A DNA stretch of 64,000 nucleotides, taken from positions 62,001-126,000 of the forward strand of contig JAWPHD010007158.1 of the NCBI GenBank assembly GCA_037043455.1. Reading direction: 5' to 3'. The stretch is from Cyrtodaria siliqua. Taxonomy: Eukaryota > Mollusca > Bivalvia > Adapedonta > Hiatellidae. Made by a program: the position numbers and the translations under genes. This document shows, one piece after another, positions 1 through 10,787 of the stretch (positions within the stretch are counted from its first letter, which is position 1; each line of letters starts with the position of its first letter). The notes beneath the pieces were generated by a model. The model made no database searches, was not told the origin of the DNA, and saw only the letters and a list, made by a program, of their open reading frames with translations.

Positions 1-560
1 CACTGGGTCAAGGTCTAAGTCGCTGTTACTAAAATAGAAAAATGTTTCTGCTCAATAACGTTTGTTTGGAGTGAGACACTTGATGGGTAGGTAGCTTATG
101 TGGAAAGGAAGATTGGGATGGCAATTGGAGTTACTGGGATTAAGGTCAATGCCACTGTTACTAAAAAAGAAAAATGGTTCAGTAACTTTTGTTTGGAGGG
201 AGATATTGTGACGAAACTGGGTAGTAAGCTTATAGTTAGATAGATAGATATTTTATTCAAACATAAGGCATTACGCCCAACAGTTCACATGCAAATAGTA
301 CATACATATAAACATGTATATGAAATACACACAATATTTTCCAGTCAATGACAATTTGTATAATTTCATAGGTGAATTTTATATGGAAAGGAGAGTTGGG
401 ATTGTATCTGGGGACTCTGGGGTCAAGTTCAAGGTCGCTGTTACTAAAAACAGAAAATATGGTTTCTGCTCAGTAATTTTGTTATGAATAAGATATCTCA
501 ATTTTTGTTTAGGGACTTCGCGATCACAATGTCGTCCGGGTGTATGTGTGTCAGTTCATC
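1..560. repeat. Degenerate dispersed repeat built on a 'ctgttactaaaa' motif
   Basis: A degenerate block around CTGTTACTAAAA, followed by AAAATGGTTTCTGCTCAGTAA-like sequence, recurs near 24, 153 and 440. A 'GTGGAAAGGA(G/A)' block recurs near 100 and 380. Spacing is irregular, so this is an old, partly tandem dispersed repeat and not a clean satellite. No coding potential is seen. Confidence 0.5.
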
Positions 561-599
561 CGTCCGTTAGTCGGTGCATCCGATTTTCATTTCTTAATA

Positions 600-1555
600 T
601 CTTCTTCGTTACTTGAGTATTTTCACTAAACTCCGCCAAAATGTTCATTATATGGATCCAACATCATACTTTCGACGAAATATAGGTCATGTCCGGTCTC
701 CGCTACGACATGCATATATCTTGCTTCTTTCTCCTAGGATGTTCACCAAACTTCACCAGATGTTCCTTATATGCATCTAACATCATGTGCAAAATTTCGA
801 GTCGCTGTGGCCTACTTTTGGCGAAATATAGGTCACGTCCGGTCTCCACTATGACGTGCGTATTTTGCTTCTTTCTTGCACGATTTTCATCAAACTTCAC
901 CAGAATGTTCCTTATATGCATCTAACATCATGTGAAACATTTCGGTTCACTGTGACCTACTTTCGACGAAATTTAGGTCACGTCCGGTCTCCGCTACAAC
1001 ATGCATATCTTGCTTTTTTATTGCAGGATTTTCACCAAAGTTCACCAGAATGTTCCTTATATGCACCTAACATCATGTGCAACATTTTGGATGGCTGTAA
1101 CCTACTTTCGATGAAATATAAGTCACGTCCAGTCTCCGCTACCACATGCGTATCTTGCTTCTTTCTCGTAGATTGAGGGGGGCGTCCGTGGCCGAGTGGT
1201 TAACGTCTCTGACTTGAAATCACTTGTCCCTCACCGCTGTAGGTTCGATCCCTCAGGGGCCTAGGAATCTTTATGTGAGGAAGCTATCCAGCTGGCTTGC
1301 GGAACGTCGGTGGTTCTACCCAGGTGCCCGCCCGGGCACGAAAATTGCCCGGAGGGGCACCTGGGGTCTTCCTCCATCAATGGAAGCTGGAAAGTCGCCA
1401 TATGACCTTAGCTGTTGGTGCGACTATAAAATCCAATTCAATCAATCAATTCTCGTAGAATGTTCACCAAACTGCACCAGAATGTTCCTTACAGCCATAT
1501 AACGTCATGTGCAAAATTTCAGGTCGCTATGATCTACTTTCGACGAAATTGTTAT
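600..1555. repeat. 145-bp tandem repeat, about 5 units, interrupted by a SINE
   Basis: The anchor TTGCTT recurs at 721, 865, 1010 and 1155, giving a 144-145 bp period. Each unit carries TTCACCA-AACTTCACCAGAATGTTCC and TAGGTCACGTCCGGTCTCC-type blocks. The fifth unit is split by a SINE at 1173-1449 and resumes at 1450. Short open frames across it are by-products of the repeat. Confidence 0.8.
1173..1449 (+). mobile_element. tRNA-headed SINE, family A, inserted with a 10-bp target duplication
   Basis: The 5' head reads like a class-II (Ser/Leu-type) tRNA: box A GTGGCCGAGTGGTTAACG near 1187 and box B AGGTTCGATCCC near 1243. The body includes ACCCAGGTGCCCGCCCGGGC. The 3' end is GCGACTATAAAATCCAATTC followed by an AATC/AATTC simple repeat. 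The 10-bp sequence TTCTCGTAGA lies on both sides (1163-1172 and 1450-1459), the mark of target-primed insertion. The host site is the 145-bp tandem repeat. It is not a tRNA gene because the acceptor stem does not close at tRNA length. Confidence 0.88.
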
Positions 1556-1569
1556 TGTATCATGCAACT

Positions 1570-1905
1570 ATATTCTCAAGTAGGGGGAACTGTCCATTTC
1601 TATTCGATTTTGTTGTTGTATGTATAAGGAGCGTATTAATAGGTTTCAATGGATCACTGTTGAACATTTTCGAAATTTATGTTTACACTTTGTGAGCAAC
1701 AATCAATGAAAACAGCTTGACCTGTTTAGTAAACGAACAAGAACTTTCTTACCTGTCTTGTGACACGACCTTTTTTGGTGATTTTTCAAGTGGAAAACTA
1801 GTTTTTCTATAAGAAAAATTACACTGCTGCATTATCCATACTTGAGTTGTAGTTGCAGCAAATCATTTATATGTGACATTTTAACATTGGTTTCAATGGG
1901 GGTTG
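1570..1905 (+). repeat. Dispersed transposon fragment, inverted copy at 9090-9430
   Basis: This stretch matches the reverse complement of 9090-9430 over several hundred bases. Shared blocks include CCATTTCTATTCGATTTTGT, CTGTTTAGTAAAC and GTGATTTTTCAAGTGGAAAA. A partial third relative is at 18245-18380. No transposase frame is visible. Confidence 0.7.
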
Positions 1906-2640
1906 GTGGTTTCATACCGCAATATACTTTATATTACCTGTGTTACTCGCCATTGCTGATTAGTGATTACGTCACGATTATTGACTACGTCACAAAACTG
2001 CTGGCGCTCAATGACACCGTTCAAATTTCTGCCACTATCAAGTGTGCACGTGTGCATATATAAATTGTGTACGTGTGCATAATTTCGAAACAGAACGATG
2101 TTTACGTCGGATCTCTTGTCTCGATGTTGTACACGTTACTACATTTAGGCCTTGAACCAAGACCCAAAATATCGCTACCAACTCAGGTGGCAAATTCTAC
2201 CATTATTTTTCAGAAAGAACAATGTCTGTAGACGACATTTTTCCATGATAGCAGTCTGGAACGGGTAGCTTATACTATATTAATTCAAACAACAATAGGT
2301 GTATAATTGTAGCCTGGCATCAGATTTTGGATGTTTATTTTTGCACATTTATATTTTTTGATAATTGTTAATATACTTTTGAAATATGCAATTAAGTTTA
2401 TAATTCATATTAGTTTAATACAGAATGAATGAGCTTGTTTTAGCATTGCATTCTGCTTAAAATCACTATTGTGCTTAACATTGGAAGTCAAATTACCCGA
2501 CCCACTATTGGCACATTTGTATGCATTAAGATTAGTAAATATTTGTTTACATGATATGTATAACATTTAAAGAATCATTAATTTACAACGTTTCTACGAT
2601 GATTTAATTATTATAGTATGAATTATGAATTGTTTTTGAT
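1906..2640. other. AT-rich DNA, nothing recognised
   Basis: No open frame with coding character, no clear inverted repeat and no RNA gene is seen. The sequence is AT-rich with scattered TATAT and TTAAT runs. Confidence 0.4.
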
Positions 2641-2677
2641 AGATATGTACTATGTAACGTTCATGCCTTTGCTTGCA

Positions 2678-2734
2678 TATATAAGTTCAGCAAGCCTGAA
2701 AAGAGGATACACGCATCGAACAGGAAGTGTAAGT
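2678..2734 (+). promoter_or_regulatory. Possible orphan promoter and short leader exon
   Basis: TATATAAG at 2678-2685 is followed, at the expected distance for a start site (about 2708), by a short segment that ends at a consensus donor GTAAGT (2729). The geometry resembles the leader of the gene at 29.5 kb: a TATA box, a short non-coding exon, then a donor. No matching coding exon was found downstream, so this may be chance or the relic of a lost gene. Confidence 0.22.
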
Positions 2735-2739
2735 CTTCC

Positions 2740-3960
2740 TCAGAATAATTGCAACATCCCTATTATTTTAGTTTTCTGATATATGTATATATTGCACAAA
2801 AGACACAAGCAGTCCAAAGGATCTAGATAAGAGAATGTGAGTGTGTTCGCTTTTTATACGTCCATTTTTAGGTGTATGCCTTATTCAATACTTATTATGA
2901 TAAAGTCAGGTTGATTATGTATTACACATAAAGCCACGAAGCAATAGTTAATACATGCAAACAAAAAATCTAATTAGATGTCTATGTTAATGCTTTTAAT
3001 TGCAATTTTTGTCTATTTTAACGATGTTTTAACACAGTTTGAATTACCCCACCCACATAAATCACAATAAAGAAGCATGCAAATTAAATTGAAAACTAGT
3101 ATATGCATTTGCACGAACACGTCGAAGAAGAAGGGTGGTAATACATAGACTACTGTACTTAACCTTTTTGTGCATGCAGAAATAATGCAAACTAAATGAC
3201 GGTTACCTAAAAAAGATCGAAAGTTTATTGCCGCCAATGACGGGGGTTGTTGCAACAATGACAAAGACAAAGACTATAATACAGGGGTCTATGTACTGCC
3301 TCAAACTATCCCCAATTGATCTCAATATCAGTATTTACTTAATGTTTGTTGTTGACAAAAATATATTTGTACCTTTAATTTTGTGGATTGAAGATGCACT
3401 TTTAAAGAAACACAATTGAATGAATTGGATGTTGTTTAACGTATTATCAACAGATTATATGTTATTAAGACTCGCCCAGAGAGAGGGGAGCTATACGGAG
3501 GAATCCTGGAACCTGCCATAATATTAATAAATGTAATTATGAAGGCATAAGAATGACGAGTAATTCGAGTTATCATAAAAGGGGAAATTACTGCTGTATA
3601 TACAGTGTTAAAACTTCACCTAGAGTAAGCTCCCTTCATAACTTGGATTTGGAAAACTTCAAGTAAGTTTATTGCAAATTGTTTCACGATACAAAATTAA
3701 CAATTTCATAGTTAAATAAACAATATTTCATTATAAATTTAAGTTGTTTAACTTAATTAATACCGGTTTTACAAGCTACTGAACTCAAATTGAGTGGTAC
3801 TACACTATTAAACACGACACGCGCACACGTGCTACCTCGTATTTGCGTGTCTTGGCATTACCAGCACGTATCGGCTAAGTGTCCGAGTGTCTGGAATAGG
3901 GATTTATAAATCCAAATATGTCCGATTTGTCCGGAATATGGAACTATATTTCCGGGAATG
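2740..3960. other. AT-rich DNA without recognised features
   Basis: Only short frames without coding character occur on either strand. No repeats with copies elsewhere in the window were noticed. Confidence 0.4.
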
Positions 3961-3971
3961 TTATCAACTGT

Positions 3972-4075
3972 CAAAATTTCCGATTGTCCGGAATATAATG
4001 AATATATGTTGATCTGAAAATTAATATTTCCGACTGTCCGGAATATAATAAATATATGTTGATCTGAAAATTCAA
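3972..4075. repeat. Two-copy 50-bp tandem duplication
   Basis: TTTCCGATTGTCCGGAATAT and TTTCCGACTGTCCGGAATAT lie 50 bp apart, and the following ATATGTTGATCTGAAAATT is shared. Related TCCGGAATAT motifs occur just upstream (3930-3960), hinting at an older array. Confidence 0.75.
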
Positions 4076-4254
4076 CTAATTCTAATAAATTATAATGCTA
4101 TATTAAATACATAAAGTCAGCCATGGCCATTTCTGCCAAAAATAAAAGCATAGTAAAAGATAATTCTAACTTTGTTTCAGTAAATCCCACTTTTTATGAT
4201 AACAAATAGATTACTATAGTTCTTTAACTTGAAGGATATACTCCGATACACAGG

Positions 4255-4450
4255 ACCGCCCAGTTTACGCCCCCATCAGAAGTACGAGGCTACCTCTGTC
4301 TTCACGCGGGGAAGTGTCTTGCCAAATAACACACTGACGAAACTCAGTAACGTCGTCGAGGCTTGAACCGGGGTTCTCCGGATTGCAAGTCCACCGTGCT
4401 ATCCACTGGGCCATAGGTTGTATGCTCTCAAGGAGGCTTACTGCGATGAA
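4255..4450 (-). mobile_element. tRNA-headed SINE, minus strand
   Basis: On the minus strand the head reads TATGGCCCAGTGGATAGC (box A) and CCCCGGTTCAAGCC (box B), followed by GAGTTTCGTCAGTGTGTT and GGCAAGACACTT. The same post-tRNA blocks occur in the SINE at 31720. The acceptor stem is not closed, so this is a SINE and not a tRNA gene. Confidence 0.7.
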
Positions 4451-4669
4451 ATGCATACATCTAAAATGCTAAATCTTCATTATTTCAATGATACGGTTAT
4501 ATCCAAAAAGCTGGGGTTCACAACAATCATTCTTTTCTAGCAAATGTGTGTATGTGTGTGTTGTTCAAAGGAGTATACCCCCCTCCGCCAGTGTACCAAA
4601 ATAAGAATCTATCAATGGCACGGTATTCTGTATGAACTGTCACGAGTTGCAACATGTCTATATTATAGT

Positions 4670-4800
4670 GTTTCCCCTAATGCGGAATGGCGGGGCGGGT
4701 CGGCACGCCCTTTTTCCGCCCCGCCATGCAGTCTTTACATACCGCCACGCATTAATTACATGCCGCCCCGCAGTGCCCTTTCTAAAACTGCTCGCGACTG
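4670..4800. other. Locally GC-rich patch
   Basis: A short patch with GCGGGGCGGGTCGGC and repeated GCCGCCCCGC-type motifs stands out from the AT-rich surroundings. Overlapping short frames run through it on both strands, but none looks like a domain. It is probably an old repeat fragment. Confidence 0.3.
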
Positions 4801-5024
4801 CAGTCTCTGGAAATACACACACGCACTTTGACACGTCGCCAGATTTAGCCATGGGGTATTTCCAGTGTGTAACGTTACAGGTAACTGATCACGCGTGACT
4901 CTTGTGATAAGCATTGGTTCCCGTGAATACACACTTCCCAAATAACAAGTTTCTCGCTTCAGGGGTAGTGGGAAATGAAGTCGGCGGCCACCCAATCAGC
5001 ACTTTGCCGAATATCTAGGTCATA

Positions 5025-5310
5025 TGCGCGGCCCTGGAATGTTTTGCGAGAAGAATGCGAACATTTTTAATAATCTCAAAGCACTCGTTTATTAATGCGA
5101 TTCAATGAGGTATTCAGTGTATTTCATTGATAAGGTATGAAATTAAACTTAATATGGATGTGCATCTTTCCCCCAAAAGCGTGATATGCTTTTTTTTTCA
5201 CAAACAATCGTAAATTATAACAATGAGCGGCCCTGTTTTAATACACTCGAAGAACTCGTTTATTAATGCGATTGCATATGGATGAGGTATTCAGTGTTTT
5301 TCATTGACAA
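5025..5310. repeat. Imperfect direct repeat pair with CTCGTTTATTAATGCGATT
   Basis: GCGGCCCTG followed by ACTCGTTTATTAATGCGATT and GAGGTATTCAGTGT appears at about 5028-5130 and again at 5225-5310. The copies differ by a small indel. It is an unclassified local duplication or fragment of a dispersed repeat. Confidence 0.6.
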
Positions 5311-5839
5311 CCCTTCGAAGTGTGCTGTATAGTATAAGCCTTATATAAGCCCATCAATTAATGACAAAGTCTTTGGAATAATAAAAGACAATTAATAATA
5401 CTCATATCCCGTGTAAATAATTTTATTACATAAAATTACATTATATAATAAGCATAAAATATAACATTGAAGTTTTTTAAAACAACAACAAAAAAAACAC
5501 ACGCTTACAAAAACAACAACAACAAAAACACACGCTTACACATAAGGATCGGTACAAGAAAACGCTTACTCATAAGGATCGGTATAGTACAAAGTTGAAT
5601 ATTTAAATACTCAGAAAACTATGTCTATATATTTGTAAAACAAACAACTCAAAATGTCCTTAGGTTTTTTGATCGTATCTTATAGTTTGACTGCAACTGC
5701 TTTGGTTATTCAGTAAAAGTATGGATATATTCTGAGATGTTTCTAATTAAATAAGTTTGTATATATATATATTTACAAACACTTTTAAGTGTATCGTTTA
5801 TTATTTTTCTGGGTGTCGACTTTATTGTTAAAGATTTCC

Positions 5840-6015
5840 TTTTTGATGGGATATGCTTTTACACTGTCTTGTCAAGAAGGGTTAATAGCGAGGTTGTGTA
5901 CACATAGCATCAATTTAAGTTAACCAATAGACCGTATTACCTACTGACCGTTCCAAGTCGCTTACCCTGTATTCACCACATGTTTGTATATTGTCCCATT
6001 CATTGACTATTTAAT
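5840..6015 (+). mobile_element. LINE-type 3' end fragment
   Basis: TTTTACACTGTCTTG, GAGGTTGTGTACACAT and CTACTGACCGTTCCAAGTCG are shared in the same order with 54800-55040. More distant relatives are at 20820-20995 (+) and 49400-49520 (-). No reverse transcriptase remains here. The assignment rests on the repeated 3'-UTR-like module. Confidence 0.5.
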
Positions 6016-6122
6016 TTGATATTTTTTTATTTAGTTTGTTGTACATTGTTAACCTACGGTGCAATTGCGTTTGAGTACTGTGGTTTATATAGGACTTTTT
6101 TTTTTAATTTTATGTATATATC

Positions 6123-6620
6123 TACTGAAACGCAAAAGAAACGCAACACGGGAATTTCCGCTATATATTGTATGTACAATACGCTGCTGTTAATCGAATG
6201 GTACATGGCTACGTAAGACCTTTCCTTTCGGAAAAAAATACTAAAACAACACATAATACAGCAAATAGTATTCCTTCAAAGCTTCATTATTGACAGGGTA
6301 CGCGTTTGGCTCAAGCATGTGAGCAAACTTACGATGCAAAATTTTGCAAATTCTTTACGTTAAATACAGTCGGCCTACTGAACTGGCTCAGTTTTCAAAG
6401 AGGAACTTCAACATTTATGAATTTCTTGTTACAAGGTGTTAATGTGATTAAAACGTCTACAACATCACATTTGCGTCCTTTCTCTAATTAACTGCAACTT
6501 TTGTTTTACAAAACATCTTGGGATAATTTCTTTGGAATATTATGTGGAATTAAGTGTGCAGTATATACAGTACTGTATATATCGGAAATTCCCGTGTTGC
6601 GTTTCTTTTGCGTTTCAGTA
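6123..6620. mobile_element. mariner/Tc1-type MITE with perfect 36-bp inverted ends
   Basis: The terminal inverted repeats at 6125-6160 and 6583-6618 are identical over 36 bp and begin CTGAAACGCAAAAGAAACGC. TA dinucleotides flank both ends (6123-6124 and 6619-6620), as expected for a TA target duplication. The 420-bp interior has no transposase frame, so the element is non-autonomous. Identical ends suggest recent insertion or recent end homogenisation. Confidence 0.85.
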
Positions 6621-6974
6621 TAGATGCTGACAAGGCTGCTGACAAAGCTACAGTAGTCAATAGTATATTATATATTCTGTGATGAATTATAGAAATTTCC
6701 CAGTTTGAGAAAAGCTATAACATACCCCTTCCTCTACTGTGCTATTTCGCCTAGTGAGCAAGACAAATGTTATGAACTAAACGATAGACGTCACGATATT
6801 ACGTCACGAACTGACGTCATGATATTACTCCGCGCTGTTGCCAAAGGAGTGACAGAAGAAGGAATACTTGTGTCAGAAGATGATTGGAAAGAAATTCATC
6901 ACAGAATATATATTATATAGTTTAATATTATAATATGTGTGTATCTGTCGTTTATACATTATGTATCGGGATGT
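6621..6974. other. No gene recognised
   Basis: A 71-codon frame (6705-6920) crosses this stretch, but its composition and lack of any motif do not support a gene. It contains several TGACGTCA-like CRE palindromes near 6785-6825. Confidence 0.35.
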
Positions 6975-7296
6975 AATACATAGAGTTTAATTAACATTGT
7001 TGAAGTGATACGGGAAATAATTCCCGAGTGAGAAAGATTCTTGCGATATAGAAACGAGTGCGTTTTCGCACGAGTTTCTATATCGCAAGAATTATTCCCG
7101 AGTGAGAAAGATTCTTGCGATATAGAAACGCGTGCGAAAACGCACTCGTTTCTATATCGCAAGAATCTAGTGAGAAAGATTCTTGCGATATAGAAACGAG
7201 TGCGTTTTCGCACGCGTTTCCATATCGCAAAAATCTTTCTCACTCGGGAATTATTTCCCGTATCACTTCAACAATGTTAATTAAACTCTATGTATT
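6975..7296. mobile_element. Foldback element with nested hairpins
   Basis: Outer arms of about 95 bp are near-perfect inverted repeats; the left arm starts AATACATAGAGTTTAATTAA at 6975 and the right arm ends at 7296. Inside, the block GATTCTTGCGATATAGAAAC plus GTGCGTTTTCGCAC is repeated three times, in alternating hairpin form, so the whole unit can fold in several registers. Open frames on both strands are forced by this symmetry and are not genes. It abuts the 3' end of a family C SINE. Confidence 0.8.
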
Positions 7297-7730
7297 TTCA
7301 ACACATGTAAGGTTATATATGACGGTCTATGTTTTTTGTGGTGGAGGCCGACCACCCACTTTTCCTGGGTAGAACCAGCCTGGGCCCCGTTTTATGAAAC
7401 AACTTACGACCATTTTGATCTTAAATCAATTTCTTGAATACTTCACTTTTAATTACACTTTTCAAATAAACGTGATTTCATTTCATTTTCTTATACATGT
7501 GATATTTCTACACTACATGCACACACAATTTGTCTATATTGAATGCTTAGTTGAAAAAAGTGAACGATTTTAAAATTTGAAACTTATCGTAAACAGAGCC
7601 TGTACTGTACACCTCCCGCCATCCGTAAGAATCGACACTTCCTCACAAGTCGAGTTCCCAGTGGGATTCGAACCGCAGCGGTGAGAGGCGAAGGTTTACA
7701 ACGCAACGTCATTTACCATTCGGAGAAGCT
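7291..7730 (-). mobile_element. tRNA-headed SINE, family C, split by a MITE
   Basis: On the minus strand the family C order is present: GGTTCGAATCCCACTGGGA (box B), GTCGATTCTTACGGATGGCG, then CTGGTTCTACCCAGGAAAAG, ATATATAACCTTACATGTGT and TTGAAAAT. The body is interrupted at about 7379-7600 by a MITE, and the 3' end runs into the foldback at 6975-7296. It has thus been hit twice. Confidence 0.8.
7379..7600. mobile_element. hAT-like MITE nested in a SINE
   Basis: It starts GGGCCCCGTTTTATGAAACA and ends GTAAACAGAGCC, giving imperfect terminal inverted repeats of the GGGCCCGTTT type. The host SINE resumes with TACTGTACACCTCCCGCC. The flanks agaaccag and agagcctg match at 6 of 8 positions, compatible with an 8-bp hAT-like duplication, but the ends are not firm. 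Confidence 0.5.
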
Positions 7731-8650
7731 CTGCAAATCATTAACATGTGAAAGTCAATAGTGAAAATAAAGGTGGTTTCATGCCTAAATTCCAAATTTC
7801 CATTCAGTTCCTATGGATATATATGGCTGAAGGCCCATATAAAACCAAAGTGGCTAAACTATTGTTTGAATTACATAACGATACATAATGTATAAATGAC
7901 AGATATACAGATATTTTAACGAACGTCTGAACAATGACTAGACACATTTTAGTAAATCTGCTTGGTGTGTAATACAAATTATGCAATAACAAGAAAAGCC
8001 ACAGTGATGTCATGCTTTTGCATTTTACACGAGCAATAGTGTTTTTATGTGTTCATAAATAACTAAATTGCAATTTCTTTGCGCCACAGAGATGTTACGT
8101 TGGTCTTTATGGTAATAAATCGTGCAATAGCATGTCAGCTAGATATACATGTGTTATATATATGCCATGTGGCGCCATATTACTATCAGGTGTTTGTATT
8201 GGTGCGCCCTTAAACTCTATGCACTTAAAAACTGATCTTAAGAAACATAAATCATTTGTAGACGTGTAAATAAACTCAGTTACAAGTTAGCTGACCATAT
8301 ACAACATAATTCATTCGTAGACATATAAATAAGCAAACCTTCAAACAGTTGACCATGCAAACTTGAATGGAGTTATTTATTGATCATTAATGTCCTAGAT
8401 AGCTTCACTTTTAAGACTTTGTTCATGTAGCATGGTCCGCTAGGTCCGCTAAAGCAACTTAAGTAGAGTAGTATTAATGATCAAGACATAAAATGCAGTC
8501 TGCCAAAATAAAGAAGAAGAAGAATAACTTTTATTAGCTTCATCATAGGTCTATGTGGGCCGAGGCCATCTCAGATAAACCTTATAAAGTACATACATAT
8601 TATGCAATAAGTCACATTTCACTCTTGAGTACAATGTCAGACACTGTTTG
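7731..8650. other. No gene recognised
   Basis: AT-rich DNA with only short frames and no repeat structure that I could define. Confidence 0.35.
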
Positions 8651-8654
8651 TATT

Positions 8655-8935
8655 GTGTGATGTTTTACGTCATTTTCAACACATGTAAGGTTGTATATGA
8701 CGTTGGAGAGAACTGTAACTAATGTTGTAATAACTTGTAGTTCAATCCATTTGCATATGTTTCTATGAATATTGTGATGTTGAATTGATGTATTGTAACA
8801 TATCTGCAATAAAATATTATTAACGATTTTCGATTTTCTTGTGGTTGAGGCAGACTACCCACTTTTCTTTGGTAGAACCAGTACTGTACACCTTCCGCCA
8901 TCCGTAAGAATCGACACTTCCTCACTCACAAGTCG
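8655..8935 (-). mobile_element. Family C SINE, split by about 120 bp of other sequence
   Basis: The 3' part (TTTTACGTCATTTTCAACAC, 8663 on) and the body (GTGGTTGAGGCAGACTACCC to CTCACAAGTCG, to 8935) belong to one SINE copy, separated by an insertion at about 8703-8820. The tRNA head is missing. Confidence 0.7.
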
Positions 8936-9089
8936 TGCGCTATTCGTTAGTAACACGTGTTTTAGGTTATGCAAATTTTAAGTATGACATACATGATACA
9001 TTATAAATCTAAGTTGCAAGGAGCGTGTTAAAATAAAAACACACACATATTTGTTATGGTATGAAAGCACTAATTATTTTCCCCATAGA

Positions 9090-9540
9090 CACCGATGTTA
9101 AAGTGTCACATATTAATGATTTGCTGCAAATTCAACTCAAGTATGGATAATGCAGCAGTGTAATGTTCATATAGAAAATCGTTTTTCCACTTGAAAAATC
9201 ACCAGAAAACGTGGGGTCACAAGACATGCAAGAAAGTTCTTGTTTGTTTACTAAACAGGTCAAGGGTACAGCTGTTTCTATTGATCGACTGTTTTATTGC
9301 TCACAAAGTGTAAGCATAGAGTCGAAATTTCGAAAATGTTCATCAGTGATCCAGTAAAACCTATTAATACACTTCTTATACATATAACCACAAAATCGAA
9401 TAGAAATGGGCAGTTTTCCCCTACTTATAATGCCCATTTTCACAGAAAAAGGAGGGATTACTTTTTATTATAGGAACTACATTCGATACACCTCGGAGGT
9501 TTACATGTAATTGGTGCTGGTAAACCTTATTGGGAGTTTT
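9090..9540 (-). repeat. Dispersed transposon fragment, inverted copy of 1570-1905
   Basis: The reverse complement aligns with 1570-1905. The right part (GGAGGGATTACTTTTTATTA, GGAACTACATTCG) also matches 18245-18380, so three members share overlapping parts of one longer element of unknown class. Confidence 0.7.
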
Positions 9541-10035
9541 AACAGATAATATTTTTTCTTTGTTTTACATCCAACGACCCGTTTCAATCTCTAGCCTATA
9601 AGATGAGACTTATAATTGGAGTAATGCAGTATGTTTTTTTGTTGTGTCCTATTGTTTGCATATTGACCATAAATGGCGTCCCCACTCAATACAAAAGGTC
9701 CTTAAGCAAGCTTTTATAAAAGATGCATTTACAAATATGTGATGACATTTATTCATTATTCAGACATAGTTTCTAGGGCGACTGCCTATTTGTTATTTGT
9801 GATAATATCTGACGTGCATTAATTATATTCCCGCTAACTGCGTATGTTGTAGAGATACAGGTGACGAAACACACGTTTTATTGTTTTTACGCTGTTTTCT
9901 GCTAGAAACAGTCATTAATCTTAAAGCGATATTCGAATGTAAGATAAATGTTGACCTGGTAATTTGACCTATAAGCCCTGAGATAGATGTCAGAGTTAGA
10001 TTTATCTATAACACATGAGGTTACACGTTTTAGTA
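9541..10035. other. No gene recognised
   Basis: No open frame of note and no repeat with a copy elsewhere was seen. Confidence 0.35.
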
Positions 10036-10039
10036 ATGT

Positions 10040-10302
10040 ATTTGTATTTATTTTATTTATTTAACTATTTATTTATTTATTTATTTATATATTTATTTAG
10101 TTTGTTTGTTTGTTTGTTTGTTTGTTTGTTTGTTTGTTTATTCATTCATTCATTCATTCATTCATTCATTCATTCATTCATTCATTCATTCATTCATTCA
10201 TGCATACATTCATTCATTCATTCATTCATTCATACATTTATTTTGTTTGTGTGTTTGTTTGTTTGTTTGTTTGTTTGTTTATTTATTTATTTATTTATAT
10301 AT

Positions 10303-10337
<35 letters not shown>

Positions 10338-10341
10338 TTTC

Positions 10342-10373
<32 letters not shown>

Positions 10374-10376
10374 TTC

Positions 10377-10444
<68 letters not shown>

Positions 10445-10530
10445 TTTTATCATTTATTTATTTATTGATTGATTTATTTATTTTATTATTTATTTATCGA
10501 TTTATTTATTATTTTTTTATTTATTTTTTT
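10040..10530. repeat. Compound tetranucleotide microsatellite (TTTA/TTTG/ATTC)
   Basis: About 490 bp of blocks in the order (TTTA)n, (TTTG)n, (ATTC)n, (TTTG)n, (TTTA)n, with later irregular TTTATTT runs. Long open frames of Leu/Phe/Ile/Tyr/Ser/His result from the missing stops in this repeat and are not genes. The symmetric TTTG-ATTC-TTTG layout suggests one ancestral tract with an internal expansion. Confidence 0.95.
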
Positions 10531-10787
10531 TAAATGTTTTTTTTTGGCATTAAACAACAATGAGGTAATCTTCACCTAACACGTTACATCACTGACAAAA
10601 CAGGTCTACGTCAACGACTTCAATAAATCTCCGGCCTGTGCGATGACAATCTAAGTTTTGTAATTGTGATATGTTAGCGTTCATCAAGCTATGCTTTGAA
10701 GGGTCACTCGTCGGCATTCTCGATATGTTTAAAACTTGTGGCGTCTCATTAGTTGTTAACATGCCTTGTACTATTAGTACCATATCG

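Noticed and set aside
4544..4995. Overlapping 79-95 codon frames in a GC-rich patch
   Set aside because: Open on both strands simply because the patch is GC-rich; no motif or splice site supports any of them.
6016..6216. Possible exon with a hydrophobic start (MIFFYLVCCTLL)
   Set aside because: It lacks an ATG at the start position and runs into the mariner-like MITE; a chance frame in AT-rich DNA.
6959..7372. Similar peptides on both strands
   Set aside because: Produced by the foldback element's inverted repeats, which make both strands read alike.
10015..10533. 172- and 120-codon Leu/Phe/Ile/Tyr-rich frames
   Set aside because: All are translations of the TTTA/TTTG/ATTC microsatellite, open in all three plus frames at once.
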